From positions 1-21,799 of the forward strand of contig DASVXH010000079.1 of the NCBI GenBank assembly GCA_036392795.1: 21,799 bases of DNA, written 5' to 3'. The DNA comes from JARIHD01 sp036392795. GTDB lineage: Bacteria > Patescibacteriota > Saccharimonadia > Saccharimonadales > UBA4665. A program made the translations under genes and the position numbers. Within the stretch, counting starts at the first letter, position 1. Each line of letters opens with the position of its first letter. Under the pieces are notes generated by a model. That model was given only the letters and a program-made list of their open reading frames with translations. It had not been told where the DNA came from and searched no databases. This document shows positions 1 through 7,436 of the stretch, piece by piece.

Positions 1-267
1 AAAGCCGGCCAGGACAATCAGACGACCCAATATGGATTTGTAGCTCAGGAGGTGGAAAAACTCTTTCCGGACGTTATCAAGGATGGTCAATGGCACGGTA
101 CAGCCGCCAAGGTCATGTCCACTCACGACCTGCTGCCCTACGCAATAGAAGCGATCAAAGAACAAAACCACATCATCGAGACCACTCAATTACAGCTGGA
201 ATCACTTAAAAACCAGATAAAAGAACTTCAGCAGCAGCTGAGCACATCTAAAACCGACGAACGATAA
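1..267 (+). CDS. C-terminal part of a protein with a peptidase S74 intramolecular chaperone domain (5' truncated)
   Basis: The frame is open from base 1 to a TAA at 265-267, so this is the tail (88 residues) of a gene that begins before the window. The segment YGFVAQEVEKLFPDV, followed by LLPYAIEAIKEQ and a heptad-like helix rich in Q, E and K, is the typical ending of the S74/endosialidase-type chaperone domain. That domain trimerises phage tail spikes and bacterial surface fibres and then often cuts itself off. The autocleavage serine would lie upstream and is not visible. An internal GTG at 52 exists, but the family motif already begins before it, so it is not the true start. The parent protein is probably a trimeric surface fibre or adhesin. 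This fits the large secreted protein that follows, though no operon link can be shown across the 199-base gap. Confidence 0.8.
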   Translation, partial: KAGQDNQTTQYGFVAQEVEKLFPDVIKDGQWHGTAAKVMSTHDLLPYAIEAIKEQNHIIETTQLQLESLKNQIKELQQQLSTSKTDER

Positions 268-466
268 CCAGCGTCTACTACAGGCAACGAACAATACCGT
301 TACAGATACGTCCTCCTTATTGAGTAGATTTATAAATTACATACAGCAAATCCTAGCCCAAAAAAATCTGAGAAGCCTTGCAAAGTTTTTTACAGCCCAT
401 CCTTTTTGCAAAATGAGTTACTAAACTTGTACTGCTTTTAAGCTAGGAAAGTATATAGAGGAAGTC

Positions 467-3400
467 GTGGGTTTATATAGGGGACGTCGTGTCACGCAGC
501 GTGGGATAGTATTTATACTTGCTGTTATTTTAGGGGTTAGTAGCATGGCGGGCTGGGGAAATTTTTTTGCACCAGTACAGGCCGCCGCGCCCTATCCGGC
601 AAGTGACGTTATTGGTTCATCAGACCTGGACTCAGATACTGCCAATGCCAGCGGTTTTAACGGCCCATATAAAATCGTTTTGGACGAAATACACCATCGC
701 ATGTACGTTGCCGATACATATAATAGCCGTGTACTGGTATTTAATTTGTCCAACTCCAACCAGGTCGTTGACCGTCAGGCTGATTACCAGCTTGGCCAGG
801 CTACCATGGCCCAAGGTAGCACCGGCTGCATCCCAGCGACAGCGACGACGATGTGCCAGCCCCGAGGCTTGGCTTTGGATGCATCCAGAAGGTGGCTGTA
901 TGTGGCCGACACACAGAATGCGCGGGTGCTGGTGTTTGACACCAATAACCTTGCAGCGGGCATGGCAGCGACCAGTGTCATTGGCCAGACCGATTTTACC
1001 AGCAACACGGAAGGCACGACAGCAACTACATTCAAAACTCCTTCAGACATTGCGGTAGATGATACAAATGACCGCCTGTTTGTGGCTGACTTCAACAACT
1101 TCCGCGTTCTGGAATTTGCCATGAATCCCAATGGGACGGTGACAGACGGGACCGCCGATTCTGTTTTGGGACAAGATGATTTTACCAGCAGTACCCTTTT
1201 TGGTGCGGCAGCTGATGCATTCGGAAATACCAACAGCATATCTATCAACCCCGATGGGACAAAACTTGCAGTGGCGGACGCCACTTTCGGGCGCGTCCTG
1301 TTTTTTGACGTCACCAGCATTACCAACGGCGAAGACGCGGTAGCGCTCGTAGGCAAACCCGATTTTACCTCTACCACACCTAGCTGTAGCCCGTATGGTA
1401 ATTCAATAGATGGGACGGTAGTTTGTGGTCAGTATCTGGGCGCGACATTTGATAGCACTCACGACCGTATATTTGTGAATGATGGCATAAATTCGCGGAC
1501 GCTTATTTTTAACCTGGACAACAGCGACCTGCCCGTCGACGGTACTGCCGATTTTGTACTGGGGCAAACAGACTTCACCACAGGATCTCGGTCCAGTCCC
1601 AGCGCCACGAGTTTTTTCCTTCAACAAGGTACGGCCATAGACCCAACACAAAACCTACTGTACCTCGCCGACATCTCTAACAACCGCATCCTGACCTTTG
1701 ACGTGGCTGTCATAACCAATGGGGAAGCCGCCGTAGCCGTTCTGGGTCAAACCACTCAAGACGGCACCCCGAGTTTTACTACGTCATTGAAAAATAACCA
1801 TGGGCCGACCGCTACAAGCATGGGATACCCTTCAGATACGACCGTTGACACTACTAATCATCGTGTCTTTGTAGCTGATGCGTCATTCAATCGCGTTCTT
1901 GTATACAATATGGACGCCAGCAATAACCTGCTCGACAAAACGGCGGATGCCGTATTAGGACAAACAGATTTTACGAGTGGGCAGTCCGGAAGTGGGGCGA
2001 CCAAACTTGACTGCAATGGAGGCTACTATTGTGGACTGGCTTATGACAGCGAACGTCAGCTGCTCTTTGTGTCCGGCACCCACCGCGTACAGGTCTTTGA
2101 TGTCGCTGCCATCACCAATGGGGAGGCCGCCGTGCATGTCCTGGGGCAAGCCAACTTTACAGGCACCAACTGTAGTGCGACCCAAGAAACTATCTGCCCC
2201 CAGGGATATGGTCTCGCTTTTGACCAAGTCAACAAACGACTTTTTGTTCCCGACGAAGACTCGTACCGTGTCTTGATTTTTGACACGACGGCAATTACCG
2301 ACGGTGAACCCGCTACCCATGTGTTGGGTCAAGAAGATTTTAGTACCGTAGACAGCAACCATACGGCAGCCGATAGGTTTAACACATACTATAGCGGCCT
2401 TGCTTTTGACAACGCAAGACAGCGGCTCTATTTTGGCGACAGCGGCAATAATCGCGTCCTGGTGTTTGACGTTGCGCCCGGTCAGCTTACCAATGGGATG
2501 GATGCCAGCTATGTGCTTGGCCAAACCAATTTTACCGACGATGGCTACTCTTTGAATCCTGAGGGTCTTTCATCTCCACAAGGGCTCGCATATGACGAAT
2601 CACAAAAGAGGCTTTTTGTGTTCGAATACGCGGCACGCGTGAAGGCCTTTGACGTGGCAAGCATTACAAACGGAGAGGCGGCCGTAGGTATTCTAGGCCA
2701 GACTGATTTTACAGGTGATTCAACCGACGTCGTGATTTCACCCACAAAAATCCAATCGGACGCTATCGGCATGGGCTTTGACCCGAGTAGTCAACGGCTA
2801 TATATGCCCCAGTCTCAACTTGGACGTGTAGCCGTCTTTGAATTCGCCAAGATAACAAGCAGCAGCCTGCCGGAGGGATCGGTTGGCGCCAGTTATAATG
2901 CCTTGGTCGCTACAAGCGGCACAAAGGGCACCAAAAGCTTTGCCATAACGGGCGGTTCTCTGCCCGCCGGCCTCAATCTAAACGGCACTACCGGCGCCAT
3001 TACCGGAACTCCGACCTCCGCGGTCAATGGCGTCTTCACGGTAACCGTAACCGATGATAATGGGGCGGTAGGCACATATACTTATGCCAAGGAAGTTACA
3101 CTGACGGTGCATGGCTTGGGGGACGGCAACCCCTCCGCCAACACATCAAAGCCCACCAGCACTTCAGACTCCCAGCTAACGACAGACGACAGTCAAGCAT
3201 CTTCCTCATCGTCAGTCATCGAAGCCCCAGGCGACGAGCCATTATTCTTGGGCGACGAGCCGGACTTCTTTGGCACCCAAGGTGCAGCCGTGGAAATGGA
3301 AATTGGCGAACAAGTTTCGCTCTGTAGCGGTGGAAGCTCAAGCTGCTCCAGCAGCGAGCGTATTACCGCCACACTTAGTAGTATTAATTATGATGCTCAG

Positions 3401-3715
3401 ACCGTTACGCTTACCTTCTCACCATCCGGTCAACAGGAAATCCTACATATCCAGATCGAAAAAAATATTGACCTTACCAAGGACAACAAAGCCGACCTGA
3501 CAGCAAAGCTCACCCACTTGGAACCCAATAAGGCGCTCATCAACTTCCGCCTGGCTGCCGACATCAAAACAAGTGAAGGCACTAAAAACCAACAACAAAA
3601 CGGACAGACCACCAACGGTCAGACTAATAGCAAAATGTCGCCTCTGGCCTGGACACTGGCAGGCATTGTGGCCCTTGCAATCCTCGCATCCATTATCCGC
3701 TTTCTCAAGAAATAG
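467..3715 (+). CDS. Secreted, C-terminally anchored NHL-repeat (beta-propeller) protein with Ig-like domain
   Basis: A GTG start is preceded by AGAGG at 457-461. The 1082-residue product begins with a signal peptide: basic RGRRVTQR, a hydrophobic core at about 13-30, and likely cleavage after VQA at 39. Residues about 45-795 hold twelve NHL-like units. Each carries a strand such as YVADTYNSRVLVFN followed by a VLGQTDFTS-type turn. NHL propellers usually have six blades, so twelve units suggest two propellers. Residues about 800-881 resemble a putative Ig domain (SLPAGLNLNGTTGAITGTPT). A Ser/Thr-rich linker (about 888-920) follows, then a domain opening with a two-cysteine loop (SLCSGGSSSCSSS). 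A final membrane helix (about 1060-1078) ends in RFLKK. The architecture is that of a cell-surface binding protein; the ligand is unknown. No convincing promoter was found in 268-466. Confidence 0.85.
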   Translation: MGLYRGRRVTQRGIVFILAVILGVSSMAGWGNFFAPVQAAAPYPASDVIGSSDLDSDTANASGFNGPYKIVLDEIHHRMYVADTYNSRVLVFNLSNSNQVVDRQADYQLGQATMAQGSTGCIPATATTMCQPRGLALDASRRWLYVADTQNARVLVFDTNNLAAGMAATSVIGQTDFTSNTEGTTATTFKTPSDIAVDDTNDRLFVADFNNFRVLEFAMNPNGTVTDGTADSVLGQDDFTSSTLFGAAADAFGNTNSISINPDGTKLAVADATFGRVLFFDVTSITNGEDAVALVGKPDFTSTTPSCSPYGNSIDGTVVCGQYLGATFDSTHDRIFVNDGINSRTLIFNLDNSDLPVDGTADFVLGQTDFTTGSRSSPSATSFFLQQGTAIDPTQNLLYLADISNNRILTFDVAVITNGEAAVAVLGQTTQDGTPSFTTSLKNNHGPTATSMGYPSDTTVDTTNHRVFVADASFNRVLVYNMDASNNLLDKTADAVLGQTDFTSGQSGSGATKLDCNGGYYCGLAYDSERQLLFVSGTHRVQVFDVAAITNGEAAVHVLGQANFTGTNCSATQETICPQGYGLAFDQVNKRLFVPDEDSYRVLIFDTTAITDGEPATHVLGQEDFSTVDSNHTAADRFNTYYSGLAFDNARQRLYFGDSGNNRVLVFDVAPGQLTNGMDASYVLGQTNFTDDGYSLNPEGLSSPQGLAYDESQKRLFVFEYAARVKAFDVASITNGEAAVGILGQTDFTGDSTDVVISPTKIQSDAIGMGFDPSSQRLYMPQSQLGRVAVFEFAKITSSSLPEGSVGASYNALVATSGTKGTKSFAITGGSLPAGLNLNGTTGAITGTPTSAVNGVFTVTVTDDNGAVGTYTYAKEVTLTVHGLGDGNPSANTSKPTSTSDSQLTTDDSQASSSSSVIEAPGDEPLFLGDEPDFFGTQGAAVEMEIGEQVSLCSGGSSSCSSSERITATLSSINYDAQTVTLTFSPSGQQEILHIQIEKNIDLTKDNKADLTAKLTHLEPNKALINFRLAADIKTSEGTKNQQQNGQTTNGQTNSKMSPLAWTLAGIVALAILASIIRFLKK

Positions 3716-3740
3716 TATAGATCATCGCAACAATCAATAC

Positions 3741-4028
3741 CTATAGAGCGGATAGTTCGCTATCGAGCTGGCCCACGTCACCGTTACTCAGTGTTGGATC
3801 ATTTTCGTCGAGTGCTTTAGCTGCCCTATCCAGGTCATCGCCCGACTTAATCTGTGGTGCAGATGACACATCGGTGACTTCGACCTGTTGGGTCGCTGAT
3901 TTTTTAGCACCATCGGACTTTTGGCGATTAAACACTGTGTAGCCGATAAAACCTACCACGGCAATGACCACTAGTACAATGATAATCTCCACAACCGAAA
4001 AACCGGCCTGATTTTTATGCATGTGCAT
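3741..4028 (-). CDS. Small prepilin-like protein with type IV prepilin N-terminus
   Basis: This 95-residue protein begins MHMHKNQAG, followed by FSVVEIIIVLVVIAVV. That is a type III (prepilin) signal: a short basic leader, Gly before the cleavage site, Glu at mature position 5, and a single hydrophobic helix. The remaining 60 residues are acidic and lack the cysteine loop and sheet region of a full pilin, so it may be a minor or initiator pseudopilin, or a processed membrane peptide. The start at 4028 lies one base after the stop of the upstream gene, implying a co-transcribed, translationally coupled pair. A second ATG at 4022 is an alternative start. The 3' end faces the 3' end of the NHL gene across 25 bases. 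The prepilin N-terminus is clear; the role is inferred. Confidence 0.8.
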   Translation of the reverse strand: MHMHKNQAGFSVVEIIIVLVVIAVVGFIGYTVFNRQKSDGAKKSATQQVEVTDVSSAPQIKSGDDLDRAAKALDENDPTLSNGDVGQLDSELSAL

Positions 4029-4029
4029 C

Positions 4030-4653
4030 TTATTGGTCCCCGTCTTCCGCGTTTGCTGTGTTATGCGCGGACTTTATACCGACAATGAGATTTTTGACTG
4101 CGGTACGATATTCTTGCAAAGCTTTGATCTCGGATTTTAGACTTGCCTTAAAGGCATCAGCCATACCCTTGGGACCATCGCCGTCACAAACAAATGCCAT
4201 ACTACTATTCTTAACTTCGTTGACAGTGACTTGGGCAGCCGCTTTCTTGGCGTCTACTTCCGCTACAAGCGCGTCATAATTGTCGATTTTCAGGTTTTTA
4301 TCGGCATAAAATGTCTTAGCGCGGTCGGCGATGGTCGTAAATAGTTCAATGTGCTTCTCACCGCGGTTGGCGATGCGAGCCATAATATTCTTGATAGCCT
4401 TTTCGCGGTTTTGGCAAGCGCGCAGCTTGGCGTCCTGAGAACGAGTCTGAGCCGCTTCTCGGCGCTCCTGAACGTTAGCTTGTGCATTTTCGCGACCTTG
4501 GCGACCCTCGGCTTGCTCGTTCTCCTGACGCTCCTGGGCTTGCTCCTGAGTGGGTTGTGCATAGACATCCTGCATCGAAATGAAGGCAGGTGCAACAGTA
4601 GTCGCCACCAAGGCCATCGCTACAACAAGGCTCTGCTTTAGTATCTTATTCAT
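4030..4653 (-). CDS. Secreted coiled-coil protein of unknown function
   Basis: The 207-residue protein has a clear signal peptide: MNKILKQ, a hydrophobic core to about residue 25, and likely cleavage after VYA near 33. The mature part opens with a Gln/Glu/Ala/Arg-rich segment (about 34-85) that should form a charged helix or coiled coil. A helical region with two cysteines follows (RACQNREK and AFVCDGDG), which could form a disulfide outside the membrane. I do not recognise a family. The start is supported by AAGGA six bases upstream of the ATG and a plausible promoter at 4679-4708. The gene is followed one base later by the small prepilin-like gene, so the two likely act together. This suggests an accessory factor for pilus assembly or surface binding, but that is inference from position only. 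Confidence 0.75.
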   Translation of the reverse strand: MNKILKQSLVVAMALVATTVAPAFISMQDVYAQPTQEQAQERQENEQAEGRQGRENAQANVQERREAAQTRSQDAKLRACQNREKAIKNIMARIANRGEKHIELFTTIADRAKTFYADKNLKIDNYDALVAEVDAKKAAAQVTVNEVKNSSMAFVCDGDGPKGMADAFKASLKSEIKALQEYRTAVKNLIVGIKSAHNTANAEDGDQ

Positions 4654-4678
4654 GTACTATCCTTTTTACAATAATTCA

Positions 4679-4708
4679 AGCATAAGCTATATTCAGGCCG
4701 GACGTCAA
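4679..4708 (-). promoter_or_regulatory. Candidate promoter for the 207-aa secreted protein/prepilin-like pair
   Basis: On the minus strand, TTGACG (4703-4708) is followed by an 18-base spacer and TATGCT (4679-4684). The predicted start near 4672 gives a leader of about 19 bases containing an AAGGA ribosome binding site before the ATG at 4653. The -35 matches consensus at five of six positions and the -10 at four. Confidence 0.5.
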
Positions 4709-4780
4709 TCTTGCCACAATATAAGACAAAAAATACCAGGAAAGTAGTTTCGGACGACATTTTCTACCGTCTTTTAGTCA

Positions 4781-5074
4781 TTATTCGCGAAAAGGATTTT
4801 GCCGCGCTTCATTAAAGAGCGTCCTTACATCGACACTATTATCCTCTAATTGGCGAATCTTATCGACGATCGACTTATCAACGGTTGGAGTAGCCGTCTT
4901 ATGCATTTTCGCCTCGATGGCTGCCGCGTCGGGCTCAGCATTGACCAACGTATTAATCCGCCAGGCAATAAATGCGTACAAAATGGTAAGTAGTGCAAGG
5001 AACAGCAATATACGCAACCGCAGGGTCGATTTCCACACTTGTCGTAATTGATCTTGAAATGATTTTACATTCAT
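4781..5074 (-). CDS. Small single-span membrane protein at the end of the pilMNO operon
   Basis: This 97-residue protein has a cytoplasmic N-terminus of about 20 residues, one membrane helix (LRILLFLALLTILYAFIAW, about 21-39), and an extracytoplasmic segment of about 58 residues. Its start codon overlaps the pilO stop as ATGA (5071-5074), so it is translationally coupled to pilO. It occupies the place where PilP is encoded in didermed bacteria. Its last residues, ARQNPFRE, recall the short D/N-P-F segment near the start of PilP and GspC periplasmic regions. It lacks a lipobox and the PilP beta domain. I therefore call it an accessory subunit of the PilM-PilN-PilO alignment complex by position, not by proven homology. 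Confidence 0.7.
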   Translation of the reverse strand: MNVKSFQDQLRQVWKSTLRLRILLFLALLTILYAFIAWRINTLVNAEPDAAAIEAKMHKTATPTVDKSIVDKIRQLEDNSVDVRTLFNEARQNPFRE

Positions 5075-5676
5075 GGCTTTATAAACTTATCTATTACTAA
5101 TGTAAAACTAACCATATCCGGCCGCTTGGCATCGGGCTGCACATTAATACTACTCACTTGAGCGGTACGGCGATTCCGCTCCAATTTAGATAAAAAGGTA
5201 ATGAAGCTTCCATACGACACTGGTTCGGTATTAGCCTGGGTGATGGTAATTTGCAGAGAATACACCCCCGGCAAACCCTTGACGGGAGCTACCTGAGTTA
5301 ACCCTTGAGGCGTTTTGACCTGTTTACTCCCAGCGTTCCCCAAGGTGGAGGGCGGAAAAGCCACTGAGCTAAGACGCGCTATGCCACTCTGATTTGCCAA
5401 TGCCACAATCTCGCTCACGGTTTTGGCCTGGTCCTTGTCCTGCGGCACGACACTTTTGGCAATTTCATTTAGTTCGGCATAGGTCTTGATGTCTTTTTCT
5501 GCCTTGATAAGCTGCTTCTCTTGCCGCTCCTTGGATATTTTCTCGGCCTTGCCATCAATAAGCTCCTTGGACTTGCGGGATAGGACGGCATTGGCAGCAT
5601 AGACACTTCCTAGTAGCCCCATCGCTAAAACAACCAATAATACCGACAATACGACCGACAACTTCTTGCTATTCAT
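5071..5676 (-). CDS. pilO: Type IV pilus alignment protein PilO
   Basis: The 201-residue protein has a short cytoplasmic N-terminus, one membrane helix (about 7-28), a charged coiled-coil segment (about 32-75, KSKELIDGKAEKISKER), and a C-terminal domain of mixed strands and helices with the ferredoxin-like pattern of PilO. Length and topology fit PilO, which pairs with PilN on the outer face of the membrane and couples PilM to the pilus machinery. The start ATG shares one base with the pilN stop (TAATG at 5674-5678), and the end overlaps the next start as ATGA. Family sequence identity is low, as is normal for PilO; gene order (M-N-O) carries much of the assignment. Confidence 0.85.
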   Translation of the reverse strand: MNSKKLSVVLSVLLVVLAMGLLGSVYAANAVLSRKSKELIDGKAEKISKERQEKQLIKAEKDIKTYAELNEIAKSVVPQDKDQAKTVSEIVALANQSGIARLSSVAFPPSTLGNAGSKQVKTPQGLTQVAPVKGLPGVYSLQITITQANTEPVSYGSFITFLSKLERNRRTAQVSSINVQPDAKRPDMVSFTLVIDKFIKP

Positions 5677-6290
5677 TACGGTGCAGCCTTTTTATTGGTG
5701 TTAATGAATAGAAATGGATTGTTACTGGCAAATAAGGCTTTTATAGTAATGGTACAGGGATAAGCCGCAAAAACTCCGGCGTCAGAAGTTGCCGTTGTAG
5801 AACAATTAATATTGACGATATCCGCCTTTGAAAAAATCTTATTACCAGGATCGGCAAGATTTGCCTGTAATTGAGCCGCAGCATTGTAATTAGTAGAGCG
5901 TGCCGTAATATCCATAGCGCCTGCCGTTTGGGATACAGACAGGTTGGTCAGTGCAACATTTGGCGGCGTTACATTACCCAGCTGCACGAGCAGTTTTGAA
6001 AACAAGACTTGTTTTGACAGTACATTAACCATTAATTTCAAATTATTGGATACCGCCGTAACTTCCTTTTCGGTGCCAGCGAGGTCTTGGCCTTCCAAGC
6101 GATCTTGAATTTCTGCCGTTTCTGTTTTTTGCTTTTGAATTGAGGTATTCATAGCAACCAAGCCGCTTCCGGTAAAAATAGCTATACCAGCAATAGCCAC
6201 GCCTAGCGCCAAAATCCAAAATGCTAGACGACGATTTCGCCGGGCATAACGGTAGCTTTGCTTGAGCTGGGGTGGCAAAAGGTTAATCAT
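5676..6290 (-). CDS. pilN: Type IV pilus alignment protein PilN
   Basis: The 204-residue protein starts with MINLLPPQLKQSYRYARR. This is the conserved cytoplasmic PilN peptide (INLLPP) that inserts into a groove on PilM. A membrane helix follows at about 23-47, then a coiled coil (about 48-75) and an extracytoplasmic ferredoxin-like region (PPNVALTNLSVSQTAGAMDI). Two cysteines (NCSTT and YPCTI) lie close together near the C-terminus and could form a disulfide outside the membrane. The ATG overlaps the pilM stop by four bases (6287-6290), so the pair is translationally coupled. The diagnostic N-terminal motif makes this a firm call. Confidence 0.93.
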   Translation of the reverse strand: MINLLPPQLKQSYRYARRNRRLAFWILALGVAIAGIAIFTGSGLVAMNTSIQKQKTETAEIQDRLEGQDLAGTEKEVTAVSNNLKLMVNVLSKQVLFSKLLVQLGNVTPPNVALTNLSVSQTAGAMDITARSTNYNAAAQLQANLADPGNKIFSKADIVNINCSTTATSDAGVFAAYPCTITIKALFASNNPFLFINTNKKAAP

Positions 6291-7366
6291 GCGAACACTC
6301 CTGCCGGATCGGTCAAGGCCAGACCAGCGGCCGTTGCGTAAGACGCCCTGTCGGCATTATAAAAATGCTTGAGATGACCGAAGTCAATGTACGGAGCGGG
6401 GTCAAAGGCCCGCGTAGCCAGATGCAAGCGATCCGTCAGGTAATCGGCAAGACCAGGCATATTGGCCCCGCCACCCATTGTAACGATCTGACTAATCGGT
6501 TTTTCTTTTATGTAGCGTTGCTCATAATAACGGATTGTTCGGCGGATTTCTTTGATAAGCATTTCTAAGGCCGGCTCTAACGCGGCTATCACTTGCTTCT
6601 GCACAGCGCTGGGCGCCAAGCCAAATCGACTCTTGATGACAAGCGCCTCTTCAGCCGAAATTGCCAGTTTACGGCCAATGGCCCTGGTTATGTCTTCGCC
6701 ACCGAACGGCGCTGTTCCCAAAACCACGGCCCCGCGGTTGAATACGGTTATATCTGTTGTGCTCGTACCAAAATCAATCAGCAGCGAAGGAACGTTACTC
6801 TGGGCGTCCATGGTAAACATCCGGGCACTCGCCCCGATGGAAGTATCAAATAACACTGCTTGCAATCCCAGCATACGAGTTAAGGTCAGGTAGGAATCCA
6901 CAATTGACCGGGGCATAGCAACAATAAAAGCTTCTATACCCTCTTCATTCTTGCGCAATATCGAATAGTCAAGATAAAGATTTTCGGCATGTCCAGGAAT
7001 ATACTGCTCGGCTTCGGTCTGCACCGCTTCGGCAATATCGTCAGGGCCAATTTTAGGCAATTGAACGGCCCTGGTAAAAGCACGACTGGCAGGCAAAGAA
7101 ACCGCCACGCGATTAGTACTTATATCGCCAACCAGCGTATTTTCAAATAACTGCACGGCGGCTCTGGCAATAATTTCGGGTTTTACAATCACCCCGTCGA
7201 CGATAGCACTGGGATCAAAGGCAATTACACCATAACCTTTCAGCCGCGGTAGCTTATGACCCATGTCCAGCTGCATAACCCGCAACGTATTATGACCAAT
7301 ATCAAGGCCAAATAGCGGCTTATCTTCAAAAAAATATACTTCTGAACTCTGTTTCATGCTGCCCAT
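6287..7366 (-). CDS. pilM: Type IV pilus assembly protein PilM (actin-like)
   Basis: The 359-residue cytoplasmic protein has the actin/FtsA-type nucleotide fold. FGLDIGHNTLRVMQLD (about 19-34) is phosphate loop 1, LLIDFGTSTTDITVF (about 195-209) is phosphate loop 2, and IVTMGGGANMPGLADYL (about 294-310) is the adenosine motif. PilM binds the N-terminal peptide of PilN and links the inner-membrane complex to PilB. Length fits the family (about 350). AGAAGAG-type pairing (7375-7381) lies eight bases before the ATG, with an extended -10 promoter just upstream. An ATG three codons in is also possible. It leads the operon pilM-pilN-pilO-97-residue protein, all overlapping or abutting. Confidence 0.95.
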   Translation of the reverse strand: MGSMKQSSEVYFFEDKPLFGLDIGHNTLRVMQLDMGHKLPRLKGYGVIAFDPSAIVDGVIVKPEIIARAAVQLFENTLVGDISTNRVAVSLPASRAFTRAVQLPKIGPDDIAEAVQTEAEQYIPGHAENLYLDYSILRKNEEGIEAFIVAMPRSIVDSYLTLTRMLGLQAVLFDTSIGASARMFTMDAQSNVPSLLIDFGTSTTDITVFNRGAVVLGTAPFGGEDITRAIGRKLAISAEEALVIKSRFGLAPSAVQKQVIAALEPALEMLIKEIRRTIRYYEQRYIKEKPISQIVTMGGGANMPGLADYLTDRLHLATRAFDPAPYIDFGHLKHFYNADRASYATAAGLALTDPAGVFA

Positions 7367-7388
7367 CTAGCAAGTCTCTTCTGAAAAA

Positions 7389-7397
7389 AGTATAGCA
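7389..7397 (-). promoter_or_regulatory. Extended -10 promoter of pilMNO
   Basis: The minus strand reads TGCTATACT, an extended -10 (TGn plus TATACT) with only a weak -35. It lies in the 70-base gap between the PilX-like gene and pilM. Predicted start near 7382 gives a leader of about 16 bases that contains the AGAAGAG ribosome binding site. It implies pilMNO can be transcribed separately from the minor prepilin genes. Confidence 0.55.
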
Positions 7398-7436
7398 CTG
7401 TTAAGCCCGCATCGGAAGACGCTTATGATTTTTTGG

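Noticed and set aside
378..411. Inverted repeat TTGCAAA/TTTGCAA upstream of the NHL gene as a terminator for the S74 gene
   Set aside because: The stem is only seven pairs, A/T-rich, with a 20-base loop and no T-run after it.
784..1377. A 197-codon minus-strand frame (and others) inside the NHL-repeat gene
   Set aside because: It is antisense to a clear repeat protein, has no ribosome binding site, and arises from the repetitive codon pattern.
3756..3769. GATAG-TTCG-CTATC hairpin near the end of the small prepilin-like gene
   Set aside because: It lies in coding sequence, has a five-pair stem and no T-run; probably chance.
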